Shown: piece after piece, positions 39,165 through 51,500 of the stretch
Layout: the number at the start of each line of letters is the position of its first letter
Numbering within the stretch: the first letter of the stretch is position 1
NCBI RefSeq assembly: GCF_047495875.1
Contig: NC_092467.1
Location: 17,936,566-18,000,565, forward strand
Length of the DNA: 64,000 bases
Source: Pithys albifrons albifrons
Lineage: Eukaryota; Chordata; Aves; Passeriformes; Thamnophilidae
Direction: 5' to 3'
Notes under the pieces: model-generated
The model's input: the letters and a program-made list of their open reading frames with translations, nothing else
Told to the model about the DNA's origin: nothing
Database searches by the model: none
Position numbers and translations under genes: made by a program

Positions 39165-39480
39165 ATTAGTGCTTCAAATTTGCAAATTCTTTATTGGTTT
39201 ATATCAGTGTAATACCCAAAGCTCATCTCATTGCCAGTTTTGAATGAAATATGATCCTGTTTATTCTATTAAAATGAAGGCTGGAAATTGTTACCCAAAT
39301 GCCACAGGAATTCTTGCCATTTTCTCATCAAATTCCTCATCAGATTTTTTGTTAAAGTCACATTGTTTTAGATTTTGAGCCTTGGCATTTAAATGAAATT
39401 CAATGTGCCCCGCTGGAGAAAACATCTGCAGGGACATATTATGTACAATATCCATTCCAATCAAGCAGGAGTGCACTCTG
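39165..39480. promoter_or_regulatory. Weak candidate conserved non-coding element
   Basis: Non-repetitive sequence with TTAATTAGTGC, AAATTTGCAAATTC, TTTATTGG and CATTTAAATGAAATTC words, enhancer-like in texture. A 61-codon minus-strand frame over its right half shows no known domain. This is a judgement of texture only. Confidence 0.25.
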
Positions 39481-40262
39481 TGACTGAATGAGAAGCTTAT
39501 TCTTACTCCACTTAGGTTTACCCTGATGTGGCTATTGAGTCAGTCTGTGAGAAGGAAATGTTTCGAAAATTAAACTAGCAGAACAGCAAAGATTTTTTTA
39601 ATACTCAGAGCAAATACTTCCAGTTGCACAATATTAATTTAAGAATGACATTTTAAAAAAGAACCTGGAGAAGTTTGGTGCCAAATTCCCTCAGAAATTC
39701 AACGGAACTTGGGAATTGGAGCCTCCAGGTTGCCTGGGTAAATCTCTCTGAGTGATTAGTATTAAGGGTTTTCTTTGAATATAAAATCATGATCTACAGA
39801 AACTGAAGGGAGTAGAGAGGTGTTGGAGGAGAACGAAAAGAAAGAATGAAAGAATCAGTTCTGTAATACTGTAACATATATTAAAATGTTGCAGAAATCT
39901 AGAAGCACGAGGTTAGCTCTCTTTAAAGGTGACCTGGAACAGGCTTTTTTTCTGTTTGAAGCAGCTGCCTTACACACTAAGCTTGTCCCCACCAGTTGGT
40001 GAGCTAAAAAAGGCAGTGTGGAGGGACAAGCCCTTCTACAGAAGCAGTGGGTGTCTGTGGAACTTGCTCCTTTTTCTAATGAGGAATTCTGACCAAAAAA
40101 GCCTAAAAAAGTCTCTTTTAAATGTATTCATGATAAGAGAGTCCTCTGCCATCCTTTGAAAGACTTATTTGTACAGGCAGAGCACCTGGCTGTAGCACCT
40201 CTGCTGAGTAAGAGCTGTTGTTAGGAGCTTTTCAGCCACTTTAAGTAAAGACTAGAAGAGAA
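39481..40262. other. Non-coding sequence upstream of a CR1 copy
   Basis: No supportable gene. The segment at about 39930-40160 carries a 76-codon frame without domain resemblance. Part of it might be an unrecognised, more diverged upstream piece of the adjoining CR1, but I cannot show this. Confidence 0.4.
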
Positions 40263-40715
40263 GTGGCAGTGGAGGTGAGGGGGTCACTCCAGAGAATTCC
40301 TGTAATTTATCTGTCTTTAGCACTACAGGCCATGAGGACCACATCAGGAACACCAGCTCCAATTTTTGTGCCCCTCAATACAGGAAGGGACAAGTTCAGC
40401 AGGGGTCTAGCAGGATGGAGCCAGGCTGTTAGCAGTGGGGCATGGTGAGAGGAGGAGAAACAACGGGCATAAATAGGGGGAAAAACAGAGGTTCTGACTG
40501 GATGTAGGGGAAAACTGTTTCCTCCTGAGGACAGTCAGGCATTGGAATAGAGTTTGCAGAAAGGCTGTGCAGTCTCCATCCGTGGAAGTTTTTAACATCG
40601 AGTGAGATGAAGTCCTGTCTAACCTGATCTGACTTCAGAGCTGGCCCTGCTGTGAGCTTGAGTTTGGGCTAGAGACATCTTGAGGTCTCTTAATACCTGA
40701 ATTTTCCTATGATAC
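40263..40715 (+). mobile_element. CR1 LINE fragment with internal deletion
   Basis: Successive phrases follow the 3' region of avian CR1 in plus orientation: GAGGACCACATCAGGAACACC and CCCTCAATACAGGAAGGGAC (end of ORF2), GATGGAGCCAGGCTGTTAGC, AGAAACAACGGGCATAAA, GCATTGGAATAGAGTTTGC, GTGCAGTCTCCATCCGTGG, and finally TTGAGGTCTCTTAATACC with CCTATGAT as the tail. The first two phrases lie closer to the third than in a full element, so a segment near 40405-40415 seems to be deleted. Stops interrupt the ORF2 remnant, so it is a dead copy, older than typical recent CR1 insertions. Confidence 0.88.
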
Positions 40716-43700
40716 AGTTCAATTGTAGGCAAAGTTTCCCATTTCTATTTAAAATCTTCCACAGTCGTTTCTTGTCCTTATCCTACTGGTTTTCCTCACT
40801 TTCTTATTCAGACTTATGGCAATGGATCTTGCAGAGGTGTATAGTTCCTTTCAAGGGCACATCTGGAAGAACTGATTAGTAATGAAAAAAAACCCAAAGC
40901 AGTGTCCAAATGAAAACTACAACAAACCAGCAAATACAGTCAGGAAAAGTTGTCCCTTAAGGTTACCAGATAGCAGGAATTCAATTGGCAGGGTACAGAA
41001 TAAAAAGAATAATAATGAAATGTAAATTTATGGGAAAGTTCCAATTCTATGTGTAACTTTGTTTATAAAATATACCTGTCTGACAAAAGCAGGCACATTA
41101 AAGCTTATAAACATACAATTAACCCAAGCACTGGAGCTCTAAACTTCTCAGGTTCATGTCAGCTTCCTTCAAGTTTGAGGAGACAAGAAAGTTGTGCACA
41201 GAATTTGGAATTCAGTGAAGCTGTGCACCAAATACAAAAGTTAAAGAAAATATTCTGGCTGAAATCTCTTGCATTTGGCACCCAGAAAGTACTCATGTAA
41301 TGTTAACAGCTGATCCTGGCTGTCAGAGAAGCCGTGCAGGGAACACTCCCTTAGCAATTACACAGACCAGACAGGAGTTTGGTAGATCGAAGTCCTCTAC
41401 AGTGAGTACTCTGTGCTAATAGAAAATAACTCTGGTACACACTGTAGCTAACTGCATGAGAAAAGGTCATTTTAAGCTCAAATTGTAACATGCAGTCCTA
41501 GGAAGTATTCTTCAAATCCTTTTGTTCCTGATTTGAAGGGATTTAGAAACACTTAGCTGTTGTTAACCTTATAGTGCAAGTGAGTTGAGCATAATAAAAG
41601 TTTCAGTGGGTCTAACTCTGCTTTCAGCTATCGCCAGGTATTCTCCTTATCTTTTGTTAGCAGGATACAGGAAATTCTTTTCCTCATGGAATGATTCAAT
41701 TTTGGATTTGTATTTATGTTATAAAGCTAATTCTTCACAATGCACATGTTGAATTTGTCTTGCTTTCCTTTAGCTACTGTCTCTGCAATGCAAACATGGT
41801 TATTTATTTTTATTTGTTCACTAGTTAATAGCTATGATTCTGAAGATACGAATTCCTATGTGAGGAGCAGACTGATTAAATAAGCAGTCACTATTATTGC
41901 AGGCAGAGTACATGTTCAAAACAGAAAGCTGCTAATACCACAGAGATAAAAGGATCATTTGCACTAATTTATGGAACTAATTAATCAAATGAACTGAGTA
42001 TGATGAACCAGTTGATGATATTCTGCTGAGGAGGAACTGAAACAGTTAGCAACTTCTTCAGTCTTTTTTCTTATTACTATGACATACTTCGACTTATATT
42101 GCAAGTTTCCTACAATGATAACCCCTTCGCAAACACTGAAGCTTAAGCAGCTCAATGAACAAGAGCTGTGAACGCTCACAATGCCCAGGCAGATTCCTCT
42201 TTAACGTTTTCTTAATGAATTACTGAGAATGAAAGACATAGTATGTAAAGACCCCTCTGGCTGTAAATATTACGGGTATGAAAATATTTTAAATATTTAG
42301 TATGTGTTTATTAACAAGAACAGTAGGGATTTATCTGAATTCATAGCAAGTTTTAAAAAATACTCAAGTTCTACGCATCTTCAGAAGATTCCAGTGGAAA
42401 GATGTGTTTTTACAAAAATTGCATAAATAAAAATACTAAAGAATGGTAGTTTTAGAATGCCTGAAATCTGTAAGAGATGCAGAGGTGATGTATTTCAATG
42501 TTAGATTTGTCAGTAAAACCATCTGCAAAGGTGGAGCAAAATGTTTCAAGAAAGATGCAAGAGTTTTGCAGAGGCAAGCAAATAAGGCCCCCTAAATATT
42601 TTAAAACAGAATTAAGGGTTGCTTTCTCACATGATAGAAATGTGTGTGATGATTCCATTTTTCTCTAGAAGCCAATGGGAATGAGACATGCAAAATAAAT
42701 GAAAATTTGTCTGTGAGTGTCCAAGGCAAATCTGTAGAAATACATTCCCACACTGCTGAGTGCACAGTACATGTGATGTGAGAACTGCTTCCCAGTTGTA
42801 CAAACTGAAATAAATTTAGGAATCCCTGCTATCAAACATAAAATTCAGTGAGATGAAATCCTGCTTGTCTGGATTCGGTAGTATCTTCAATAACCTTTGG
42901 AAATTTGTTTTCCATTCACTTTTCTTTCCTTCTTTTCTTGAACTTTCATTTACTGCATCTTCATGCTGAAAGCTGCCTACTCTGCCAGTGACATGTCATG
43001 CTGGTAAAGAGAGAGAACAAGAGCAGAATCTAAATACCAAGGTTAGTTCTTTGTCCAGCCCAATCCATTTCCCACCTTTGAAGACTGAAAGGAAGAGGCT
43101 CTCTGATCCCCTCTGAACCTCTTGTCAGCTGACATGAATTGCAGCAACCCTAAGACTGCTCAGCTTTAGTTTGTGGTCAAAGCTGAACAAAGTCAAGAAA
43201 GAATAGTGTTCAAAACTGGACTTATGGATTGTATGCCATTGTACAACACTAAGTGCATAATGAATACAACATGTCAAACCAGTATTTCCAAGAGTATCTT
43301 TACTAGAAATTGTAAAGTGTGGTGATGATTTCCCCATTAGCTTTCAGAAAGAGAGGTATCCCCAAGTTTTCATGATGTCTTTGAAGGTCTGTCCTTAACA
43401 TTTATTGCTGACCAGTGCAGCAGTCTTTCCCTTTCTATGTTACATCATTAACTGATGATATCCAGTTCATAGTTTCAAGGACACTTCACACTTTTTGTCT
43501 CTTTTCAATTTGTAGAATAATTCCTCCCCCTGGCAATTCCCACACATTTTTATTGCATACTGAGTGGCCTCAACTCAAATGTCTTCTGTGAACTTGAGCA
43601 TCTCTCAGAATCAACCTCTGAGTTTTGAAATAGTTGTAATTTTAAGGATTAGTGCTTTTCAATGCATAGAATATATTTTGTAAGTTATGTATTGTGAGAG

Positions 43701-44578
43701 TTGCTGTAGAAACAGTTGCTTCAGATCAAAACCATTTCCCACTCTGTTGTCCTTTACCATATCAAATAACAATTGAAGCAGCAGCAGGAGCCAGTTAACA
43801 TGGATCAATGGTATCTTCAGCCCCTGCATTTGTGTAGGTTTAATCCATTTATGTGAAAATCAAGTTACTGCTGGCCTGCTTTTTCTTCACTGGAAACAAT
43901 TGATAACATTACTTCAGAAGAAATGAATCCAGAGAATTAATTAGCAGAATCTAGTATCCAATAAATGTAGTAGTCTTGAGAAAGATTTTGTGGGTGGTCA
44001 ATTGTGACATTAAAAGGAATGTAAAAAATACATACTGCTAACTGTTTTCCATCATCAAACAAAGTGACAGAAAAGGAACAAATAGGATGGCATTGACTTT
44101 GGAGAGAAGGAAATAGGTCAGTTCTTGTACTTGTCACAGAAATGCTTGGAGAACAATTTTTTCATGTTTTTTGGCCTATGCCCATTTTAAGGGCTTAAAT
44201 TTTTGAAAGAAATACTTTGAAAAATAAAAAGAAGAAAAGATTGTTTCCAGGCCAGTGAGATTAATACTGCAGAAGTTGCACTGGTGCTTTAAGAATTGGA
44301 GAAAAAAAAGTTAATGCTTACTACCTTCATCATCATTCCTGTGACTTTTAGTAGGTTACATTTTTGCAATTCAGGGACATGAACCTTACCTATGATTATA
44401 GTTAATGCAATTTGGCTGATGAGTGGTAACCTCCATATCTGTAGTACTGGAATTTTTGATTTTTGAGCCCCTTTTTTATTATTATTTTATTGTTATTATT
44501 GAAGGACTGCACTTAAAAATACAAACGGAGATCAGTGTGCTATTTCATGAGGTCTGCGTGTGTACAGCCAAGTACTTT
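40716..44578. other. AT-rich non-coding sequence
   Basis: Nearly 4 kb without a recognised gene, RNA or transposon. A short ATT-rich simple-repeat tract lies at about 44477-44500. Confidence 0.5.
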
Positions 44579-44735
44579 GAGCCAGATTTTCAAAGGTATT
44601 TAAGAGTCTGAACTTTCAGAGAGATGACTAAGAGGATCTTTGAGAGACTGTCTTGCATGTTTAAGCAGCTAAATTACTTTAAATATCTCGGATTATTTTT
44701 GAAAGATTTAAGCAAGTGTTTAAGCACCTTCTTGA
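44579..44735. repeat. Ancient amniote repeat relic
   Basis: GAGCCAGATTTTCAAAGGTA followed by TTTAAGAGTCTGAAC matches the end of an old repeat widespread in reptiles ('gagccagattttcaaaggtatttaggcacctaa'). The following 120 bp contain further TTTAAGCA(C/G) words, suggesting continuation. The family name is uncertain and the right limit approximate. Confidence 0.5.
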
Positions 44736-46817
44736 AACAGGCTTTTAGTAAGAGTGAAGGTCTCTTTAAATCCTGAGTAGGTCATATTTTTCTGGGGATG
44801 GGAGTTGTTCATACACCTTCCAAGTGGGAAAGATGTTTCTAAAAATTGGTCATGTTTCATTTGAGACCTCCTTAAAAACTGGCTTTTGCTGCTTACTCCA
44901 GTAGATGTAACTTTAAGGGAAAAGAGACACTTTCCAAATAGAAGTTCTATTTTAAGCCATTTCTCTCCTGACCCATAGGCCTCTGTATCCCTGACTTAAC
45001 TCCGTGGGTTGTAGCTTGTCACGGAGGATGATTCTGCTTTTGAAAGCTGTGCTCATTCAGCATGTTTGCTAACTTAGCAGCAAAGTGCTTCTGTATTTGC
45101 TTTGTCTTGGTTTCTGAGCAGTGACTTATTTACTGGAACATTTCTTTTTCTTTCTTATTGGAATTGATTGTGTGAGTGAAATCAGGATGTTGTGACTGCA
45201 GGATTATATGTTGCCAGTTTTTCTAGGAAGTATTATATGCTTGTAGGACCTTGTGTTACACTCATTACTATGACTAAAGTAAAGAATAACTGAAAGAGGA
45301 AATCACTCTGTCACTATTCACATTAGAAATCTTTTTGGTGCAGTCTTACCTGTAAAATTAGGGATTTTTCAGAGGTGTATATTTTTTGGATGTATTTAAA
45401 TTAGTAGCTGCTATTTTTTTCTGAAGGAAAACCCAGAGGCATGTGTAAAACTGGTGGCTGCATAAAGCTGAAGAATCAGATGTCTGCTGGGCAAATTGAC
45501 AGAACCCATTAATCTTAGACGCAGTATACTATAGACTCTGTCCTTTCATGCACCTGCCCATGCCTAAAGTAATTACATGATGGCACTATTAATACTGAAG
45601 AGCTTGAGTGGGGATAGGGTTATCTTCTCTTCCTAGTAATTGATTGCTAGCTGATTAGTGGACAACATTTCTGCTGTGGTATAATTGCCTTTCTGCTATT
45701 GCAGCCTCTCTAACCCGGGGGTTAGGCCATCTCACTGGTTTTGAGGCCTGACAATAGCACCACAGACCTCAAAGTAATGAACTGGAACTCACTCACTGTG
45801 AATTCCCCAAACAGAAGATGACTAGTTAAATGTATTTCAATGATAGCATATTTTACAGCAATCAGACAACAGAAGATTTGTTGCTTTCCTCTTGCCTCCT
45901 CTTTCTATGAAGATATTTTTAAACCTTCTGATGCCTGTGTGGAAAAGCAGGCAGTTGACTTCTACTAAATCATGTCTGTTACTTGTATAAAGTTATTATC
46001 TAAAATATATCAGAACTGTGTAATAAGCATATATGTTCTTCTGTGACCCTAGAGAAATAGAAATCTATGCATTTGCTTCTTTAGTAGCAAACTGGTAACA
46101 GAGGAACATGTGATTCCACAACGGGTTCTCAGAGATCTGCTGGTTTCTAAACATGATTATGTTCTCATGTTCCAAAAGTTGACTCTGTGATATTTTTGTT
46201 GAAATCTGGTAGACACCAGGCTGCTCGGTTAAGTCTGGCAGAGGAGGCATCTTTTGCCATGAAGTTACTCAGATAGAGTGGGTGATTTCCAGGGCTACAA
46301 ATGCTGCAGCATTTCTGCTGCCCCGGGACCCTTGGTGCTGTACCAGCTCCGGGACTCAGAGACCATGAAGGTGGAGGTGAAAGATTATACTGCAAGAAGA
46401 CGTGACAGATCTGAATCTTAGGAGTAAGTTAGACATGAAATAAATGCTTATTTCCACCCCCCCAGCTTTCTGCTTACCTGAAAAATAACTCCTACTTTGC
46501 ATCAGCCTTGCATCTTGCTCTGTTTCTGTTTCTGTGTAACTCTGCACTAAACCAGAGTCACATTAATCTTTGAGCTTTCTTACACTGGTCCTGGAATCAG
46601 ATGAGATGGAACAGCCATGATGCAGCAAAGAAATGTCTAATCTCTGCCTGAATGCTGAACCAGACACTTCCTTGCTTGATTATCAGTTTGTTCTATGGTA
46701 CACTCAAATTACTAATTCTGTTAACATTTTCTAAAGACTTCTGATTGGCCCTGTTCTGTACAATGGCTTAGATTCATCACTGAAATGGATGTCTAGCTTC
46801 AAATTCTGTAACCAGTT
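44736..46817. other. AT-rich non-coding sequence
   Basis: No gene is recognised. A near-palindrome TAACCCGGGGGTTA lies at 45711-45724. A modestly G+C-richer patch at about 46250-46400 shows open frames on the minus strand but no domain. Confidence 0.5.
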
Positions 46818-46851
46818 CCCTAGGTCCCCATTTCCAAAAGTATTTAGGGAC
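46818..46851 (-). repeat. Possible fragment of an ancient amniote repeat
   Basis: The reverse complement contains TCCCTAAATACTTTTGGAAA followed by TGGGGACCTAG, resembling the inner arm of the old palindromic repeats seen at 44579 and 56291. It is short and diverged. Confidence 0.35.
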
Positions 46852-46861
46852 AGTTAATAAT

Positions 46862-46900
46862 ATTACCAAGTATTATTTCCAAGTATTATTACCAAGTATT
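46862..46900. repeat. Three tandem copies of a 13-bp unit
   Basis: ATTACCAAGTATT, ATTTCCAAGTATT and ATTACCAAGTATT run head to tail at 46862-46874, 46875-46887 and 46888-46900. Copies one and three are identical. Confidence 0.9.
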
Positions 46901-47429
46901 ATGTCTGCAAAACCAACAAGAGGCATATTCCTAAAATAAAAATGCAAGAACACAGTTGTCCACTCTGTGAAATAACTTGCCTGGAAGGACATTTAATTTT
47001 CTAACTTTTGTAAATTACCAGGTACCCAAAAGAATGATGATTTGTCTTAGGAATGATACTGGTCAGAAATCTAAGTGATGACTTCTGGCTTTCTGCTTGT
47101 GGCATGGCCTGAAAAATAATACAAACATAGCTGAAATGATTGAGTACTTTGATTGATGATTTTGTAGTAGCCTGTGGGCCATGGAAAGGTTCATATGGAA
47201 ATCAAATCCCAAGCCAACTGACTTGCTTTTTCTCCGCTAATGGAGTTTTGCACCTGCCTAGTGATCCTCAAAACAAACTTCTGACGAATGTGTAGCAGGT
47301 ATAGAGAAACTGCAGAGACAGACAAACTGAGTTTTGTGTACATTTCACTGGTGACGTGACTGCTATTAACAATTCACTGTTCAAATCTAGAGAATGAGCC
47401 TTGTGTAAATTGGAGGTGAGAGAAGGCCA
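46901..47429. other. AT-rich non-coding sequence
   Basis: Nothing recognisable is seen. Confidence 0.45.
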
Positions 47430-47900
47430 GCTCTCCTGTGCAGGGCGTGTCTTTGCTTCATGGCATTACCAGCCGTCAGAACACTGAAGTCTGTGCATCT
47501 GTGTGGCTTCACCTCACAGGCCCACTTGCACTGTGTTTTTTAACAGCTGCATGTACTAGCTAGATTTTACAAGGAGACACCATAGTTTATGTTTCGTGCC
47601 CTTGTACAGCATTCAGTTAAGTTGTCCTTTACACATTCGCCTGGGATTACAAACCGAGCCTCTGCCACTTTCAGGGAGTTAGCATTGGTATAAAAATCTC
47701 TAGCATACAAACTCATGCAAAATGCAGCACTTTTTAGCATTTAGAGGAGGATGACAGGGATTAGGGGTGGATACTAGAGAGTCTTCGGGTCATAATAGAA
47801 ATGTATTGTCAGGGAGAGGGGGAAAGCCTCCTTATTATTTGCTGATTTCCTTTGTTTTCTGCAAACATAAAACAGGCCATTCTTTGCACCATAAAATTTA
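47430..47900. promoter_or_regulatory. Weak candidate conserved non-coding element
   Basis: Unique sequence, less AT-rich than its surroundings, with several retained CpGs (AGGGCGTG, AGCCGTCAG, ATTCGCC, AACCGAGCC), E-box-like ACAGCTGCATG and ATGCAAAATGCAGCAC near 47720. No frame stays open across it. It might be an enhancer or a decayed exon; the evidence is texture only. Confidence 0.25.
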
Positions 47901-48547
47901 AATGAAGAATCTTGAACTGTGTAATTCCTTCAAGCAGTCCTTAGAGCTGTATAGCTGTTAAAACCTCATTTGTTGGACAGAAAGAGCAATCTTTCCCAGT
48001 AAATGCTGAAAGATTTTTAGAAAATACTGATGTAATATATGCATACACTTAGAATAAGTAGATCTATATTATGTGTTGTAAAAAATCTTGAAAATGTTAA
48101 TGTTGTGAAATGAAACTTTCAAGTCAGGAAATGCCAGCATTAAGGTTGCTCCTTTAAAAGCATTTCCCTGCTTTGTGGCAGTGTTTCATGAACAGTCTTT
48201 AATTATTGGATCACATGCTGGGTTTTTTTCCTACAGGACCACTGCCTCTTTCACTGCACAGATGGGTTGTCTTCTCAGAGTTCAGCATTTTAGTTTTGTT
48301 GTTTCATGTGTGGCCCCAACTGATATTATCTGGGAAATACTCATATCCTGCTTTAATTAAGGCAAATTTCACTTCCATGTGGCCTATCTGGGCTCTCACC
48401 ACTGCCATGCAAAATACTTCTCAAATGTTATACATTAATTCTTGTGATACCTTTAGAAGGGGAAATTGTGTGTCCATTTTGTGAAGGGAGGGCTGAACCA
48501 CAGGATGATGCTTATAAACCCACCCAGGTATTTTGTCTAAGATACTT
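47901..48547. other. AT-rich non-coding sequence
   Basis: Overlapping plus-strand frames at 48175-48635 show no known domain. No other feature is seen. Confidence 0.45.
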
Positions 48548-48575
48548 GGGCCCTGATTTTTCAGGATGCTTACTG
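48548..48575 (+). repeat. Possible fragment of an ancient amniote repeat
   Basis: GGGCCCTGATTTTTCAGGATG followed by CTTACTG recalls the 'gggcctgattttcagaggtgctgagcac' word of old amniote repeats. At under 30 bp, chance cannot be excluded. Confidence 0.3.
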
Positions 48576-51500
48576 GAGTATGTGATAATGTTTGTATTCA
48601 CCAGTAGAGGTCCTCTTGATTTTGGTCAGGTGTAGAAGCTTTTAACACTTCCAGAAATTACTAATTAGACATCTAGAACACAAAGGACTCTTCTCAGCCA
48701 TTTGGGTTCTTAGTCACAGATTGTTACAGCTGGGAAGTCCAGAACAGGCTAAGAGGACAACCTTGTGTACTCCAGACTCTTCACTGAAAGTTTCTAAAGC
48801 TCCCCATCACCTTCTGTTGAATTTTGAACTTTTTAAACAAAATTGAATTCCCAAGACAAAACAGAAGAGGTGAAAGGTATTTTCACTACCATTAGTGACT
48901 AAAATAATTTACAATGGCAATTTTTTAAGAAAGAAAGACTGTGCCTCATAAGAAGCTCTCCTTAACCCATATTTTTGCCAAGATGACCTGACAAAAATGT
49001 GTTTCCTGAACCTCTGATCTGATTGGTTTAACATTATGATGTGAGAAAGACCTGACTTGTGAAAATCCCAGACTTCTAATTTCCAGTCTGTTTATTTATG
49101 TCTTACTGATTAGACTCTTTACATTAAATAATCCATATCCTTTTATAATGCTTGCTTCACAAATTGATGCATTTACTCATTGAATCTACATCTAAACTCC
49201 ACAGAGGAACTTTCAAGATCCTTTGGTAAAGCAGGAGTCAAAATGAAGTTCTCAGTCCTTCATCTGTCTTGAGCATGAGGCCATATTTGTTTTCTCTGGG
49301 GATCATAAGAATTTATTTTGCTAAATGAAAAGAAAGAAGAAGGTGTACACCAGGAGCATATTTAATACTTTCCCATGCTACTGGGCATTTAGTTTGCAAC
49401 CTGAAGCAGATGTGGATGTTCGAATGTTAACACCAAGGGAGGGCTGTGTACTGATCCCTTCCCATTGATCTTAATAGGGATCAAACTGACCTATCAATCT
49501 ATGCTCTCAGATTTCAGCACCAGGAGCATTTCATCAAAAAAGTTTTGCACTCAGGGGTGGTAACTGTCAAGAGTGGTAGGTGCCAACACATGATCAGGCA
49601 GATGTTTTTGCAGATGTTTTGTGTAGGCAATTTCAGCCCAAGCAGCTGAAGCTGGACACAGTGCCAAGGGCAGTGCCACGGGGAGTTCCAAGGGCAGTGC
49701 TGGGCAGCCTTGGCCACAGGGGACATCACTGGCTCCACCTGTGGTTTGTATTCTCTGCAACTCTTTACGCAACGTTGTCCTTCACGGTTATGTTTCTCTG
49801 TTGAACTTTTTGAGTAGTAAGCCTGAAAATAACAAGCTGAGCTCATTAGTAGATTAGAAGTTGCAGTGAGTCCATGTGCTAGTTCTCATTCTTCAGTTTG
49901 ATAGGGTTTCTTTTAGAGAGCAATTACATCTGATTGACATGTTTTCATGTGCGTCTAGCCTTGACTTCTTCTCACTAAACAACTCTAGATCAAGGACAGT
50001 GACTTTTCTACTGCCATTAACTAAAATCAGGATCCAGGAGAAAAAGTTAAATACCTTTTAAGATGCAACTTGAAACGATTTATAAAATATGTATAAAGAG
50101 GAATGTATTTTGTTTTCGTATACTGTAGTTGTTGAAAGTCAAGTAAAAAACATAGTTTAAGGCATGGACATGCATTAAAATTAAGTAACAAAATCTGTAT
50201 TTCTACTTCAGCTAAAAAAAAAATGAAGTAGAAAGCCAAATCCTATCACTAAATGTGCATATAGCTTTCCATGTAATTTGCACTTTATCATTCATATTAA
50301 ATGATATAATTTTGTGGAGTTTTTTACTAGTAATGCTACTATATATCCTGAAATCCTAGTAAGGAGAAGTGACTTCTTTTTAAAATGAAATGTTTCACTA
50401 TAAAAAAATGCATACTTGAAGATATCAAGTGTTCTTGCCCACTGGATTTTGCCATTTATGGAAAAGGCCTTATTTTTAAAAGGATTAAAGGCTTAAAAAT
50501 TAAACAAACAAAAATCATTCCTCCCTTACTAAATCCACTATAGCTGAATGTTTGCTTTAGTTTTAATTCAATTTTTTATCTTGTATTTGTGTTGGGTTTT
50601 GAGACTTTTTTTTCAAATTTAGAATCTTTTTTATGGGTTAAAATGAAACAAGTCTATTTCCCCACTCCATTTGAACCCCAGGCTCAAGGGATGTATTTTT
50701 ATATCCCTCACATGCACCTATTACGATCTGTTAGCAAAAATTATTTGGTTATATTTGTGTTTTAATGAAGTTGAAAGAAGCTCTCAGGATTGTCCAATAA
50801 AGAGCTGTTGCCTGAGCACAGTAAGTAAACACAAGCAAAAACTACAATTGCTCTCCTTTCATCAGTCAATGGCTATTTTCCCCTCATGCCTGTCTTGGGA
50901 AGCTACATAACAATTAGCGTTGCTTAAATGAGCTGCCTTAGGTGAGTTGTCATGCTACAGCTTTTGAGGATATTCTGCCTGACCAGGGAGTGGACTTTTT
51001 TTTTTTCATTTGAGGGCATATTTGTGCAGCAAAGAACATTTTGCCATGTTTTGGATCCCATTTTCACCTATTGGCTATAAATTTGCAAAACTCCCTCTCT
51101 ATTTGCTGTATCTGTTTCACAGGAAGCATATCCAAGACTTGTCTGTTCTGAGACTTTTTTGACCACTGGGTTATTCTGTTTGACTCTTAATAGCTAGTGA
51201 GGACTGGCTTACAGATTTTTCTTATAATGATTGATGTGCATGTATTTTCTTTCCTTTCTTTGCCATGCACTATTTCAATGGCTGAATACCAATTCCTAGC
51301 ACCAGTATCATGGTAGGAGGTTTGGGATTATGATTTTCTTCTTCAAGGGAAATGCAGCTCCACCAGGGAAGTGCGAATGAAAAATGAGGTGATAAATAGC
51401 ATGGAAAAATAACCAGAAACACTCCTTGTTCTTCCTGTTGGCCAACATTCTATCACTAGCAAAAGCTCTGGTCTGTAACTATCTCTGGAGGCTGTGAATG

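Noticed and set aside
45018..45036. Second copy of the 32885 LTR start (GTCACGGAGGATGATTC)
   Set aside because: Similarity ends within about 15 bases; no LTR body follows.
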